This document shows positions 17,552 through 26,923 of a stretch of 64,000 bases of DNA, piece after piece. This DNA is from JANNVZ01 sp046155615 (lineage in GTDB: Bacteria; Bacteroidota; Bacteroidia; Flavobacteriales_D; Sanyastnellaceae): positions 62,001 through 126,000 of the forward strand of contig JBJXFP010000175.1 of the NCBI GenBank assembly GCA_046155615.1. Direction: 5' to 3'. Each line of letters opens with the position of its first letter. The stretch's first letter is position 1. The position numbers were made by a program, and so were the translations under genes. The notes beneath the pieces are model-generated. The model was not told where the DNA came from. It worked only from the letters and a program-made list of their open reading frames with translations, and made no database searches.

Positions 17552-19450
17552 ATGATGAAGACGATAATGAAATGGGTGTGTATGATGGCTATAGCCACAC
17601 TGCCCGCTACTGGTGAGGCACAATTGACAATAAACAACAACATCACCCTTGATGAGGCCATCACGCTGCTGCTTGGCCCCGATGTGGAATTCAGCAATGT
17701 AACCTTCAGTGGGCTCGATCACCAGCGTGGCCAGTTCGATGTAAGCACCTTCGATTTTGGCTTCAACAGTGGACTCATATTGGGCAGTGGCGATGTGGCC
17801 ATAGCGCCAGGTCCCAATGCCGGAGGTTCAGAAAGCCTGGGAGGTGGAGTATTTGGTGCCACTGATGCTGACCTCGATGCGTTAGATGGTCTTACGCACA
17901 ACGATGCGGTGATACTTGAATTCGATTTTGTAGCTACAGGCAGCACTGTATCTTTCAACTACCGCTGGAGCAGCGATGAGTATCCTGAATTTAGCGGTGC
18001 TGATGCAGACGGTGATGGTTTCAGCGATTGTGGTGATGTAAGTGATGTGTTTGGTTTCTTTCTGAGTGGCCCGGGTATAAGCGGCACTTTCAGCAACAGC
18101 GCAGTCAATATTGCCCTCATTCCAGGCAGTTCAGATTTTGTATCCATCAAAAACCTGAATGGCGGTTGCACTGGTACCGCTCTCGCGGGCGCATTGGACT
18201 GCAACTACTGTGAATATTATGTGGACAATAATCTGGCTGGTACTACTTACTACAACGACCTTGGCTATGATGGCCTTACTACCATATTGGTAGCCACATA
18301 CGGAGGTCTGGAGTGTGGTGCCACCTATCATATCAAGTTGGCTGTAGCCGATGTGAGCGATACCATTTACGACTCTGCTGTTTTTCTTGAAGCAGGTAGT
18401 TTCGAGGTTACAGGTACACTCATTGAGGCCAATGCCATCAACCCCAATCCGATTTTGGGACAAGGCAATTTGCTGGAAGGCTGCACTGATGGACAATTTA
18501 TTGTGCATCCACCAAGCTGCCTTACTGACCCGCTTGAGATCATTCTATACACCGAAGGCACTGCCACGCAAGATGTGGACTATACAGGTATTCCACCATC
18601 CATCTTCATGACGGGGACAGATGTGCTGATACCCTTCACCACTGTGGCTGACGGAATATTCGAAGACACAGAAACAATTACAGTCTATTTCATATACACC
18701 AACTCAAGCGATGAGTTAGACACAGCAACGGCCACCATCAACCTTGTGAACTACGAACTGCCAAGTGTGCAAGTGGAAGATGTATTCATTTGCGGAAGCG
18801 ATGAAACCGTTACTGCGGTGGTTACTGATGGGTTCGCTCCTTTTCAGTTCAGTTATAGTTCAGGTGAAATGACACCCGATGCCACCTATAGCGAAGGCGA
18901 TGCAGGGTTTTATGATGTTACTGTAATTGACTATTGCCTGGAGACAGCCACAGATAATTTTGAAGTATTAGAACCGGAACCTCTTGTGGTATTGCCAGCA
19001 GCAGACTTATGCCTTGGTGTAGCTACCCCTGATTTGGCCGAAGGTGGTGGCCTTCCTTACACTTTTATTTTCAATGTAGACTCGCTGAACCAACAAGGCA
19101 ATGACGATAGTTTCATGCCACTGTTTCCAGGTATTTATGAAATACAAACCAGCGACCAGTGTGGTGATATGGGAACAACCCTGATAGTGGTGGAAGTATG
19201 TGACACAAAAATCCCCAACGTATTTACACCCAATAGTGATGGTGTGAATGATAGTTTTGAAATAGATGGTATTGAAGGATTCCCGAACAGCGAGGTTATC
19301 ATATTCAACCGTTGGGGCAACGTACTATTTGAAAGCAGCAACTACCAGAACACCTGGACAGGTAAGGACAGTCCTGATGGTGTCTATTACTATGTATTCA
19401 ACCGCTCCGATGGTGAGAGCTTCGAAGGATACGTGCATGTGATTCGGTAA
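17552..19450 (+). CDS. Choice-of-anchor L protein with T9SS type B sorting domain
   Basis: 632 residues from ATG 17552 (a second ATG follows at 17555). After a signal peptide ending GEAQ comes the choice-of-anchor L domain (~residues 30-300), recognisable by LILGSGDVAIAPGPN, FDFVATGSTVSFNYRWSSDE with YPEF, DVFGFFLSGPGI and LVATYGGLECGATYHIKLAVAD. A Calx-beta-like stretch follows (TQDVDYTGIPPS, ETITVYFIY), then the ~85-residue gliding-motility C-terminal domain (KIPNVFTPNSDGVNDSFEI, NRWGNVLFESSNYQ). Asp/Gly-rich stretches suggest Ca2+ binding. The protein is probably a T9SS-exported surface adhesin. A terminator follows the stop. Confidence 0.9.
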   Translation: MMKTIMKWVCMMAIATLPATGEAQLTINNNITLDEAITLLLGPDVEFSNVTFSGLDHQRGQFDVSTFDFGFNSGLILGSGDVAIAPGPNAGGSESLGGGVFGATDADLDALDGLTHNDAVILEFDFVATGSTVSFNYRWSSDEYPEFSGADADGDGFSDCGDVSDVFGFFLSGPGISGTFSNSAVNIALIPGSSDFVSIKNLNGGCTGTALAGALDCNYCEYYVDNNLAGTTYYNDLGYDGLTTILVATYGGLECGATYHIKLAVADVSDTIYDSAVFLEAGSFEVTGTLIEANAINPNPILGQGNLLEGCTDGQFIVHPPSCLTDPLEIILYTEGTATQDVDYTGIPPSIFMTGTDVLIPFTTVADGIFEDTETITVYFIYTNSSDELDTATATINLVNYELPSVQVEDVFICGSDETVTAVVTDGFAPFQFSYSSGEMTPDATYSEGDAGFYDVTVIDYCLETATDNFEVLEPEPLVVLPAADLCLGVATPDLAEGGGLPYTFIFNVDSLNQQGNDDSFMPLFPGIYEIQTSDQCGDMGTTLIVVEVCDTKIPNVFTPNSDGVNDSFEIDGIEGFPNSEVIIFNRWGNVLFESSNYQNTWTGKDSPDGVYYYVFNRSDGESFEGYVHVIR

Positions 19451-19486
19451 GACAAAGAATATTCTGCCATGAAGTAACAGAGCAAG

Positions 19487-19522
19487 AGGTGGGTCATTTA
19501 CAAGGCCCGCCTTTTGTTTTTC
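19487..19522 (+). terminator. Intrinsic terminator after the choice-of-anchor L gene
   Basis: AGGTGGGTC (19487-19495) pairs with GGCCCGCCT (19504-19512) using two G-U pairs, 8-base loop, then TTTGTTTTT. Confidence 0.8.
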
Positions 19523-19549
19523 CATTCAGTACATTGGCTTGAGCACCCA

Positions 19550-20248
19550 TTAATTCTGTTGCTTGGGTTTGTGCTTTTCAAAATATTTCATGTATCGTAA
19601 GCCATCACTCACATAGTATGGGTCGTGTGTGCGGCTGCGTCCACTCAGTGGAAATCGCCTACCAGTGTTGTGATAGTGAAAGGCATCCTTCCATTTTTTC
19701 TTCTTCAGAAAATGGCCGTACTCACCGGCTATCCACTTGGCACCTATGCGCGCTGCCTCCTCCTCGCTGCGCAGGTCGGCTACGTTTACTCCCAGCGGTA
19801 TGGCTTTGTAGCCCATCAGTTGAAACGGTCCCCACGAGGTGGCAAGGTTTCTCAATCCATTCTCATCCATGCCTTGCAGGTGTTCGGGTTTTATGCTTTC
19901 ATACTTGCGCAGTTTGGCTTGTTGTAGTTTTTTCAATTGAGAAAAAATATGTTTCTCAAAACGGTGTCCTGCTGGTTTTTCACCTCCGCATTCAAGCACG
20001 GTGAGTGCCATCAGGTATTCATAAGGCACATCAAATTCGTTAGCGATATCAATCATCTCATCACTGTAGTTGGTGTGTGCCCACTCCAGATCGCTCATGC
20101 CCGCAGGCCGGGGATTTTCCGGCAACTCTATTCCTAATGTATTGCGCACCCACTCAGCCACTTCGTAGCGGTAGCGCCACAGCAGCAGGCCGCACACAAG
20201 GAGTATGCTGAGTATGATGACGTATTTTTTTCGCAACCACTTGCTCAT
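19550..20248 (-). CDS. Membrane-anchored lysozyme-like (muramidase/transglycosylase) protein
   Basis: 232 residues. An N-terminal signal anchor (VIILSILLVCGLLLW, residues 10-24) would place the domain in the periplasm. The catalytic-domain pattern is that of the lysozyme superfamily: YLMALTVLECGGEKPAGHRFEKHIF, with Glu in the position of the general acid and an HRFEKHIF motif like that of N-acetylmuramidases, then NLATSWGPFQLMGYKA, the conserved Ser-Trp-Gly substrate cleft. It would cleave the glycan strand of peptidoglycan, probably in remodelling. Whether it is hydrolytic or a lytic transglycosylase cannot be told. It is divergent from the next gene. Confidence 0.75.
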   Translation of the reverse strand: MSKWLRKKYVIILSILLVCGLLLWRYRYEVAEWVRNTLGIELPENPRPAGMSDLEWAHTNYSDEMIDIANEFDVPYEYLMALTVLECGGEKPAGHRFEKHIFSQLKKLQQAKLRKYESIKPEHLQGMDENGLRNLATSWGPFQLMGYKAIPLGVNVADLRSEEEAARIGAKWIAGEYGHFLKKKKWKDAFHYHNTGRRFPLSGRSRTHDPYYVSDGLRYMKYFEKHKPKQQN

Positions 20249-20357
20249 GCATCACAATGATGCATGCAATTGTATGTACCACCATTGGGGCTGTATCATT
20301 TTTTGAACAACAACTCATCAATAGCATGAGTGCAGCGCAGGCCTATGTTTGTGCACT

Positions 20358-21362
20358 ATGCAAGCAAGCACATGGCATCGACTGCAATCGCCTAATGGCA
20401 TCAATTATCTGAACATTGGATTGATGCTGGCAAGCACGGTGCTGGCATTTCTGTTGCCTTTCGAGTTGTTTCTTTTTTCTTATGCTGTGCTGGGGCCACT
20501 GCATTACCTCACCGAATTGTCGTGGTTGGAGAAAAAAAGTTTTTTTGTAACCGACAAAAAGGAAGTATGGCTGTTTGTAATTCTTGCCGTGGTAGTAGCC
20601 CTGGGCAGCATAAAGCCTGATACCAACCTGAACCAATATGTAGGCTTACTGATGATGGCCGGTTTTCTGTATGCGCTGTGCATGCTGGTGCTAAAGAAAA
20701 CCGCATGGCGAATAGCAGGTGTTGTATTCATTGTGATAGTGATGCAAGGATGCAAACTCAATCAATTTCCCGACATGTGGTTTGTTTTCTTTGGCATTCT
20801 GTTGCCTACCATCATCCATGTTTTTCTCTTCACCGGTGCATTCATTTTGTTTGGTGCCCTTAAGTCAAGAAGTTTTTCGGGCCTTGCATCACTTGTCGTG
20901 TTTTTGTTTTGTTGTGTCCTGTTTTTTGTGTGGAAGCCCGCACTTTTTTATGATGATGTAAGCACCGCAGTGCGCGATACCTATCGTTCATTTCATATTG
21001 TCAATTTTGCAATGTACAAGTTGCTTTTCGATGCCAATGCAGCGGTGAGCGATGCACAGTTTTACACCTCAGCACCATTTGTAGCTATCATGCGTTTCAT
21101 CGCCTTTGCCTACACCTATCACTACCTCAATTGGTTTTCCAAAACCTCAGTCATCAAATGGAATGACGTAAGCAAAACACGCATGGCACTCATTGTTGTC
21201 TTTTGGCTTTTGTCTGTTGGGCTTTTTCTTTTTGATTACAAAACTGGATTACTAGCTTTGCTTGCATTGAGCCTTATACATGTGCTTTGTGAGTTTCCGC
21301 TCAACCATATCACGTTTGCGGGTATATACCGAGAGTTGCGTCAAATTATTCGCAGGCACTAA
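20358..21362 (+). CDS. Polytopic membrane protein of unknown function
   Basis: 334 residues, about nine or ten hydrophobic segments, for example VLAFLLPFELFLFSYAVLG, VWLFVILAVVVALGS, MWFVFFGILLPTIIHVFLF and MALIVVFWLLSVGLFLFDY. Histidines and acidic residues sit near the membrane segments (GPLHYLTE, AYTYHYLNWF, HVLCEFPLNH), a pattern that could be a metal or active site but matches no family I can name. ATG 20358 is preferred to a TTG at 20349. The 3' end overlaps the convergent deacetylase gene by 17 bp. It may belong functionally with the neighbouring polysaccharide genes, which is inference. Confidence 0.7.
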   Translation: MQASTWHRLQSPNGINYLNIGLMLASTVLAFLLPFELFLFSYAVLGPLHYLTELSWLEKKSFFVTDKKEVWLFVILAVVVALGSIKPDTNLNQYVGLLMMAGFLYALCMLVLKKTAWRIAGVVFIVIVMQGCKLNQFPDMWFVFFGILLPTIIHVFLFTGAFILFGALKSRSFSGLASLVVFLFCCVLFFVWKPALFYDDVSTAVRDTYRSFHIVNFAMYKLLFDANAAVSDAQFYTSAPFVAIMRFIAFAYTYHYLNWFSKTSVIKWNDVSKTRMALIVVFWLLSVGLFLFDYKTGLLALLALSLIHVLCEFPLNHITFAGIYRELRQIIRRH

Positions 21363-22638
21363 GGAGCAAATCTTCCCACACTTCCCGCCATCCTTTCCAA
21401 ATCCCCTCATCGCACAGTGTTTCGTTGTGCCAGAGGCTGATGAATATTCCATTCACCTTTTTCACTTCACTTATCAATTCATTGTGCAGGGCTATGGCCT
21501 CAGCGGGTTGTAGATTCAGATAGCGGTTCAGCGTGGCGTCCATGGCTGCGAATGGGTGTATGGTGAGTTTTGTCGCTTCATCTTTTCCCCAATCGAACCA
21601 TGAGAATGACCTGCATGTGCCTGCACGAAAACCAACATCGTCAGCGTAGCCCATGGTGTAATCATCAGTAATACCGCAAGCCAGCAATGCACGATAAGTA
21701 TGCGGCATACGCAGCATGAGGTAATGTTGCCTGCTGCGTGTGCAAGGCTCATGCGTTATTTCTTCAAGTCTGGCTTTTTCCAATTTCAATGTATCCATGT
21801 CGCTGTTGCTGGCCACACCGGGGTGCAGACCCACAGCTTTTTTCGAATGGCAATTGCGTACAAGCGCTTGCAATGATTTGCTGGTGTGCGGCACATTTTT
21901 ATCCATACTGCCATAGTCTGCAAGCAGAAAGAAAAAAATGGTTTCAATGCCCACACTCTTTTGCATGATGTAATTGTATGTGTCATATACATCGGGTTTG
22001 AGATGCAGCAAAGTCAAAATGCGATTGCACAGGTTAGCGAAGCGGAAATGAACAAGGTCTTTGCCCATGCCACCAAGTGTGCGCACAAGACCTTTGTGGC
22101 GGTATGCAAATGCACTGTCCACATCAATTGTCGAAATGAAACGATACTGAACCTTGCGAAAAATGACCTCCGGCCATCGCGATTTTATCTCATCAGAAAA
22201 AGCAATTATCCAATAGTCAACCCAAGGCTTGCGGTAAAATTTTTGGTCCGCATATAGGGAATCTGCCGCTGTATATCTGTCCAGCTCATCAGTGTGTTTA
22301 GCATTGTACTCATCGCACCGTGCCAGCATGTAGAATGTGGCGAAAAAAATATCAATACCAATACCTTGCTCTGTCGGGTAGATGGCTTGCATACCACGCC
22401 ATTTGCCGAGGGCAGGTCTTACAAGTTCGGTTGGTTTGAAATGGTGTATTTCGTTAGCCGGCCAAACATGTACAGCATCTTTTACTGCTGTTATTGAGTA
22501 ATTGATTTTGGGGCCTTGGTAATTTTCGAAAGCACTGAAATCGGAAGTGAGCTGCCACGCTGACTCACAATCGCGCAACACTGCGCTGCATGCGTAGTGC
22601 AGGACATTGCAGATTTGGGTAGTGTATATGAGCAACAT
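21346..22638 (-). CDS. Polysaccharide deacetylase family protein
   Basis: 430 residues in the Bacteroidota arrangement: an N-terminal DUF7033-type region, including NYSITAVKDAVHVWPA and GIGIDIFFATFYMLARCDEY, followed by a NodB-like (CE4) barrel with FISTIDVDSAFAYRHKG (Asp pair of the metal site), AVGLHPGVASN (His) and HPFAAMDATLNRY. The family removes N- or O-acetyl groups from sugars, using a divalent metal. The start ATG (22638) abuts the wecB stop with no gap, so the pair is co-transcribed. WecB makes ManNAc and this enzyme may de-N-acetylate the derived polymer; the link is inferred from context. Confidence 0.85.
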   Translation of the reverse strand: MLLIYTTQICNVLHYACSAVLRDCESAWQLTSDFSAFENYQGPKINYSITAVKDAVHVWPANEIHHFKPTELVRPALGKWRGMQAIYPTEQGIGIDIFFATFYMLARCDEYNAKHTDELDRYTAADSLYADQKFYRKPWVDYWIIAFSDEIKSRWPEVIFRKVQYRFISTIDVDSAFAYRHKGLVRTLGGMGKDLVHFRFANLCNRILTLLHLKPDVYDTYNYIMQKSVGIETIFFFLLADYGSMDKNVPHTSKSLQALVRNCHSKKAVGLHPGVASNSDMDTLKLEKARLEEITHEPCTRSRQHYLMLRMPHTYRALLACGITDDYTMGYADDVGFRAGTCRSFSWFDWGKDEATKLTIHPFAAMDATLNRYLNLQPAEAIALHNELISEVKKVNGIFISLWHNETLCDEGIWKGWREVWEDLLLSACE

Positions 22639-23778
22639 TTACGAATTCAGGTGTGCCAGTATTTTTTCGCAAATGAAGTGTGCAGCTCTGCCATCACCGT
22701 ACAGTGCGGGCCACGCAGCTGGAGGCGATTTCATATAGTGTTTCGCGGCATCTATGATTCGTGTTTCGTCAGCATCGCACACAGTTGCAAAACCACTATC
22801 CACGAGCTCAATCCATTCGGTTTCGCTGCGCAAAACAATTACCGGCTTCCGACTGAAGTAGGCTTCCTTTTGCAGTCCACCGCTATCAGTCAATACCAAT
22901 TTGCAATGTTGTAATAACAATTGCATATCGAAATAACTCAATGGCTCTGTCACATGCAGTCCTTTGATCAATTTCAGTTTTTGCAAACCTGACGGCCCAA
23001 TAGATTTCGCAGTGCGCGGATGGAGTGGAAATACTATATCGATTTTGATATTTTCAATCAGTTTGCACAAAGTTTCCAGCAGCGTGTGCAGTCTTTTTTC
23101 GTCATCTGTATTGCTATCGCGGTGTATGGTGCATACTGCAAAATCTTCGTTTACAAATGCAATTCCCAATTGAGACAAACTCATCTGGCTCACCTTGTGT
23201 GCTGCATGCATAGACACATCCAGCATGATGTCGCCACAGCGGTACACAACAGGATTATTGATACTTGCCTTTTGGAAATTTTTCATTGTCAAACCTTCGC
23301 TTTGCAGGTTCAATACTCCTGCATCAGAAGGGGTGAAGAGGATGCTTGATAAATGATCGCAGGTAACGCGGTTGATCTCTTCAGGCATCATCTTGTTGAA
23401 CGAGCGGATACCTGCCTCCACATGTATCAGCGGCATATGCAGTTTGGCTGCGGCTAAGGCACCGGCCAGTGTTGAGTTGGTGTCGCCATACACCAGCACA
23501 GCATCAGGCTTTTCATATAGAAGTACTTTTTCTACTTCGGCAAGCATGGCAGCAGTTTGTGCACCGTGTGTGCCTGCACCAGTTGTTAGCGAGTAGGAGG
23601 GAGGTTCTATTTCCAATTCATCAAAAAAAACCTGCGACATGTTGTGGTCGAAGTGCTGCCCGGTGTGTACCAATATTTCGCTTATGCGTTTATTGAAATG
23701 CTCACCGATGGCTCGGCTCAGTGCTGCTGCTTTTATGAATTGTGGTCTTGCGCCCACTATGGTGGCGAGGCGCATCAT
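22639..23778 (-). CDS. wecB: UDP-N-acetylglucosamine 2-epimerase (non-hydrolysing)
   Basis: 379 residues, the standard length. The enzyme interconverts UDP-GlcNAc and UDP-ManNAc in the cytoplasm for surface polysaccharides. Motifs run in order: TIVGARPQFIKAAALSRAI, VHTGQHFDHNMSQVFFDEL, VLVYGDTNSTLAGALAAAKL, HVEAGIRSFNKMMPEEINR, FPLHPRT, LVLTDSGGLQKEA and PVIVLRSETEWIELVDSG; the catalytic Asp/Glu residues of the two-domain epimerase are all in place. The start overlaps the radC stop by 4 bp (ATGA), and the deacetylase follows at once, giving a radC-wecB-deacetylase transcription unit. Confidence 0.96.
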   Translation of the reverse strand: MMRLATIVGARPQFIKAAALSRAIGEHFNKRISEILVHTGQHFDHNMSQVFFDELEIEPPSYSLTTGAGTHGAQTAAMLAEVEKVLLYEKPDAVLVYGDTNSTLAGALAAAKLHMPLIHVEAGIRSFNKMMPEEINRVTCDHLSSILFTPSDAGVLNLQSEGLTMKNFQKASINNPVVYRCGDIMLDVSMHAAHKVSQMSLSQLGIAFVNEDFAVCTIHRDSNTDDEKRLHTLLETLCKLIENIKIDIVFPLHPRTAKSIGPSGLQKLKLIKGLHVTEPLSYFDMQLLLQHCKLVLTDSGGLQKEAYFSRKPVIVLRSETEWIELVDSGFATVCDADETRIIDAAKHYMKSPPAAWPALYGDGRAAHFICEKILAHLNS

Positions 23779-24485
23779 AACAGGCTCAGTTGATTGTCTT
23801 CGTAGTAGCTATAGTATCCGCTATCAGTTACTATGATGTGGTCCTGTAGCTGGCAGTCGAGCAGCGCACCACTTTCCTTTATTTTTTTTGTTATCTGGTT
23901 GTCGGCTTCACTTGGCCAACGGCTGCCGCTGGGGTGGTTGTGTGCCACTATTATTCTTTCAGCACTCATATCAAGGGCCAGTTTGAAAAGCTTTTTCAAA
24001 TCAACCACGGTAGCCGTCATTCCTCCTTCACTTATGCGTTTTACGCCTATTGACACACACTTGCGGTTGAGTGCTATAAGCCAAAACTCCTCATGTTCCA
24101 GATTGTCTAAATGTTGCAGCATCATTTCGTAAGCCACTGCCGGTGTTACCACGGGCGAGAGTGAAGTAGCTTCAGTGGCTCGTCTTCTTCTTGCCAGTTC
24201 TATGGCAGCCATTACCGTTATTGATTTGGCTTCACCCATGCCTTTGAATTTTTTCAAATCCGTGAGACCAAGCTTGCCCAGTGATACCAAGTCGTTGTTT
24301 ACCGAACCAAGAATTCTGCGGCTGAGTGCCACAGCACTTTCATCGCGGCTGCCTGAGCCAATGATGATGGCCAGCAGTTCGGCATCGCTGAGCGCACCTG
24401 AGCCTTTGAGGGCAAGTTTTTCGCGGGGGCGGTCGTCTTCGCTCCAGGCTTTGATGCTACTGCTGTGTTGCTGCAAACTGTGCAT
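23775..24485 (-). CDS. radC: DNA repair protein RadC
   Basis: 236 residues. An N-terminal helix-hairpin-helix region (LGKLGLTDLKKFKGMGEAKS) is followed by the JAB1/MPN-type domain with the full zinc set: His182 and His184 in AHNHPSG, Ser192 and Asp195. It is named for recombinational repair but its biochemical role is still debated; members are often fused to or found near mobile elements, which are absent here. The start codon at 24485 sits exactly at the end of the T-tract of the rpsT terminator, which is unusual. The N-terminus HSLQQHSSSIKAWSEDDRPR fits the family, so the start looks right. Confidence 0.95.
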   Translation of the reverse strand: MHSLQQHSSSIKAWSEDDRPREKLALKGSGALSDAELLAIIIGSGSRDESAVALSRRILGSVNNDLVSLGKLGLTDLKKFKGMGEAKSITVMAAIELARRRRATEATSLSPVVTPAVAYEMMLQHLDNLEHEEFWLIALNRKCVSIGVKRISEGGMTATVVDLKKLFKLALDMSAERIIVAHNHPSGSRWPSEADNQITKKIKESGALLDCQLQDHIIVTDSGYYSYYEDNQLSLL

Positions 24486-24521
24486 AAAAAAAGAAGGCCT
24501 GCCTGTGAGCAGGCGGCCTTC
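24486..24521 (-). terminator. Intrinsic terminator of rpsT, ending at the radC start
   Basis: On the minus strand, GAAGGCC-GCCTGC pairs with GCAGGC-CTTC around a CTCACA loop (24493-24521), followed by seven T and then directly ATG of radC. Inner arms GCCTGC/GCAGGC are perfect. Confidence 0.85.
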
Positions 24522-24550
24522 AAATATATCCGTGTGTTATTGGTGCAAAG

Positions 24551-24805
24551 TTATTTCAGTCCGTTCACATGCAACTGAACGCTGCTTTTCAGGTTAGCAG
24601 CTTTGTTTTTATGAATCACACTATTCTTCGCGAGTTTATCTATCATAGCCACTACCTGAGGCATAAGTGATTCGCCTTCTTTCTTCGCAGTAATGGTGCG
24701 CAGTTTGCGCAATGCGTTGCGCATGGTTTTGTGGAAATACTTGTTGCGCAGGCGCTTTGCATTGTTGCTGCGTATTCTTTTGATAGATGATTTGTGATTT
24801 GCCAT
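24551..24805 (-). CDS. rpsT: 30S ribosomal protein S20
   Basis: 84 residues, three-helix all-alpha protein that binds the 5' domain of 16S rRNA. The start MANHKSSIKRIRSNNAKRLR and the basic RLRNKYFHKTMRNALRKLR helix identify it without doubt. It is monocistronic, with a clear promoter 39 bp upstream and a strong terminator downstream. Confidence 0.98.
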   Translation of the reverse strand: MANHKSSIKRIRSNNAKRLRNKYFHKTMRNALRKLRTITAKKEGESLMPQVVAMIDKLAKNSVIHKNKAANLKSSVQLHVNGLK

Positions 24806-24843
24806 TGTGGTCTTTTCTGATGTTGCTAAAAAAAATTGGGCTG

Positions 24844-24873
24844 CGAATATAACCGCCTCTTTTCACTGTCCAA
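24844..24873 (-). promoter_or_regulatory. Promoter of rpsT (TTG-N19-TATATTCG)
   Basis: On the minus strand TTG (24873-24871) is separated by exactly 19 bp from TATATTCG (24851-24844), followed by C. This matches the Bacteroidota sigma-ABfr promoter TTTG-N19-TAnnTTTG and predicts transcription from about 24837. Confidence 0.65.
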
Positions 24874-24924
24874 TTTTTTGTTGCACTGGGTGAGGCGAAC
24901 CTTAGCGCTCACCATGGAGTATAA

Positions 24925-26922
24925 ATGGGGCCGCACTTCAACGGTTCAAGGCACATTATGATTTGCTTTCGCCATTTACGCTTGATGCTAACACTTGTCA
25001 CGGTGCCCGCCACTGTACACTTGGCAGCGCAGGACAACTACAAACAAAGGATTGACAGCCTCAGCCGAGAATTTGCAATGGCCTTGCACGACAGTACGCG
25101 CAGCCGATTGCTTGACGACATCAGCTATATATGGTACTCCTATGATTTGGACAGCAGCATGGTGTACGCCAAATACTCTGGTGACTATGCCCGCAAGTGT
25201 GGCGACCGCAAACTGGAGGCCCAGTCATACAACTCCATTGGGGTATGCCTGATCAACAAGGCGGCCTTGATGAGCGCCATGGAAAACTTCAGCGAGGCAT
25301 ACAATATATACCGCGCAATAGATGATAAGCGTGGCGAAGCCAAAATGGTGAACAACCTCGGAGTAATTTACAGTGAAATAGGCGAGTACGAAAAATCAAT
25401 AGAGAAATTCAGCCTTTCGTACAGGCTCAATATGGAATTGGGGCTTTGGGATGTGGCATCGCACGCGCTCTTCAACACCTCGCTCAATCAGAATCTGATG
25501 GAAAAATATGATGCCGCAATGATCAGCGCACGCAGACTCGATTCGCTCTGGAAGGCTCATCCCGATGTTATCCACCCGGCCCCGCTGTTTGCTGATATTT
25601 ATTACCACCTCAATCAGTTGGATTCTGCACGGTATTATGCTGAATTAGCCATCAAGAATCACGTTGTTAAAGGAGAGACCTATTTCATGATCTCATCGCG
25701 TATAACACTGGCTGATATCCTGATAAAACAAGGCAAACTACAGGATGCTGCAGATCTGCTTTACCACTGCGAGCGGCAAATAGAAGAAAACGACCTGACC
25801 GATGCACGCATCAACCTGTTGCCTGTAAAGGCTGATTATCTTGCATGTATTGGAAAACATGCAGAGGCATTTGAAGTGAATAAGGAGTACATGGCTTTGA
25901 AAGACAGTATTGACAAAGCCAACAGAATGAATATCATAAACGACTTAAATGCTCGCTATGAAACAGAGCGCATGGAGAAGGAAATAAAAATGCAGGATGA
26001 CCAACTTGCTGAAAGTAAAACCTGGCTTGTGTCTGCGTTGCTTGTGGCATTAGTCCTAATGGCAAGTTTAGTATCTGTGTTCTTTTTCCTCAAGAAAAAC
26101 AAAAGACTGAACCGCCTGCTGAAATTGCAAAATGGCCAGATAAGTATGCAACGTCAGAAGATTATTTCTTCCATCACCTATGCAAAGAAGATTCAACAAT
26201 CCACACTGCCCAGGGAGCAAGAGTTTCGCTCATTGTTCAAGGAATCATTTATCTACTTCAAGCCGAAGGACATCATATCAGGCGACTTCTACTCATACCA
26301 GTTAATAGATAATAAAACTTACATAGCCGCCATTGACTGTACCGGTCATGGCGTGCCAGGAGCGTTCATGTCGCTAATCGCAAATGCTAAGCTAAACCGG
26401 GTAGTGAATGAACTAGAAGAGCGTGACCCTGGTCGAATACTGAGAGCTATGCACCACGAAATTCAAATAGCCCTAAATCAGGAGCGCGATGATGACAACG
26501 CGCAAGACGGGCTTGAGATGAGTCTCTGCGTGATTGATAAATTCAGAAAGACAATTCAGTTTGCAGGCGCAGGCAGTTCCATCATGATGTTCAGAAATGA
26601 TTTGCTTGAAGAATTCAAAGGCTCGCCCATAGTAATAGGTGGCCGTTTTGGTGGCGACAGTCGTAAAATGCCTGAATTCGCAACCCAGGAAATCAGTTAC
26701 AATGAGAATGACATGCTGGTAATGTATTCAGACGGATTTCATGACCAGATAGGAGGGGAGGAGAACAAAAAACTGAACAAACCACGCTTCCGCAATTTTC
26801 TCAAAAGCCTTTATGCACAAAACCTTCACAAGGCTGGTGAATTAAGTGATAGCTTCATCAACAGTTGGCGAAGACACTTGCCTCAGACTGATGACATCAT
26901 GCTGATAGGAGTGAGGTTGTGA
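24925..26922 (+). CDS. TPR-repeat SpoIIE-family serine phosphatase
   Basis: 665 residues. ATG 24925 has GGAG five bases upstream; an in-frame ATG at 24958 would shorten the signal peptide (FRHLRLMLTLVTVPATVHLAAQ). Residues ~40-330 are tetratricopeptide repeats (AQSYNSIGVCLINKAALMSA, AKMVNNLGVIYSEIGEYEKS), which would be periplasmic. One transmembrane helix lies near residue 365 (WLVSALLVALVLMASLVSVF), then a coiled-coil linker, then a cytoplasmic PP2C-like SpoIIE domain: FKPKDIISGDFYSY, IAAIDCTGHGVPGAFMSLI with the Asp-Gly metal site, and MLVMYSDGFHDQIGG. The layout matches transmembrane switches that dephosphorylate an anti-sigma antagonist; no such partner is adjacent. Confidence 0.92.
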   Translation: MGPHFNGSRHIMICFRHLRLMLTLVTVPATVHLAAQDNYKQRIDSLSREFAMALHDSTRSRLLDDISYIWYSYDLDSSMVYAKYSGDYARKCGDRKLEAQSYNSIGVCLINKAALMSAMENFSEAYNIYRAIDDKRGEAKMVNNLGVIYSEIGEYEKSIEKFSLSYRLNMELGLWDVASHALFNTSLNQNLMEKYDAAMISARRLDSLWKAHPDVIHPAPLFADIYYHLNQLDSARYYAELAIKNHVVKGETYFMISSRITLADILIKQGKLQDAADLLYHCERQIEENDLTDARINLLPVKADYLACIGKHAEAFEVNKEYMALKDSIDKANRMNIINDLNARYETERMEKEIKMQDDQLAESKTWLVSALLVALVLMASLVSVFFFLKKNKRLNRLLKLQNGQISMQRQKIISSITYAKKIQQSTLPREQEFRSLFKESFIYFKPKDIISGDFYSYQLIDNKTYIAAIDCTGHGVPGAFMSLIANAKLNRVVNELEERDPGRILRAMHHEIQIALNQERDDDNAQDGLEMSLCVIDKFRKTIQFAGAGSSIMMFRNDLLEEFKGSPIVIGGRFGGDSRKMPEFATQEISYNENDMLVMYSDGFHDQIGGEENKKLNKPRFRNFLKSLYAQNLHKAGELSDSFINSWRRHLPQTDDIMLIGVRL

Positions 26923-26923
26923 G

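Noticed and set aside
23775..24485. radC as a sign of a mobile element
   Set aside because: radC-like genes often travel with mobile DNA, but no integrase, transposase or att-like repeat is near and the gene is coupled to wecB.
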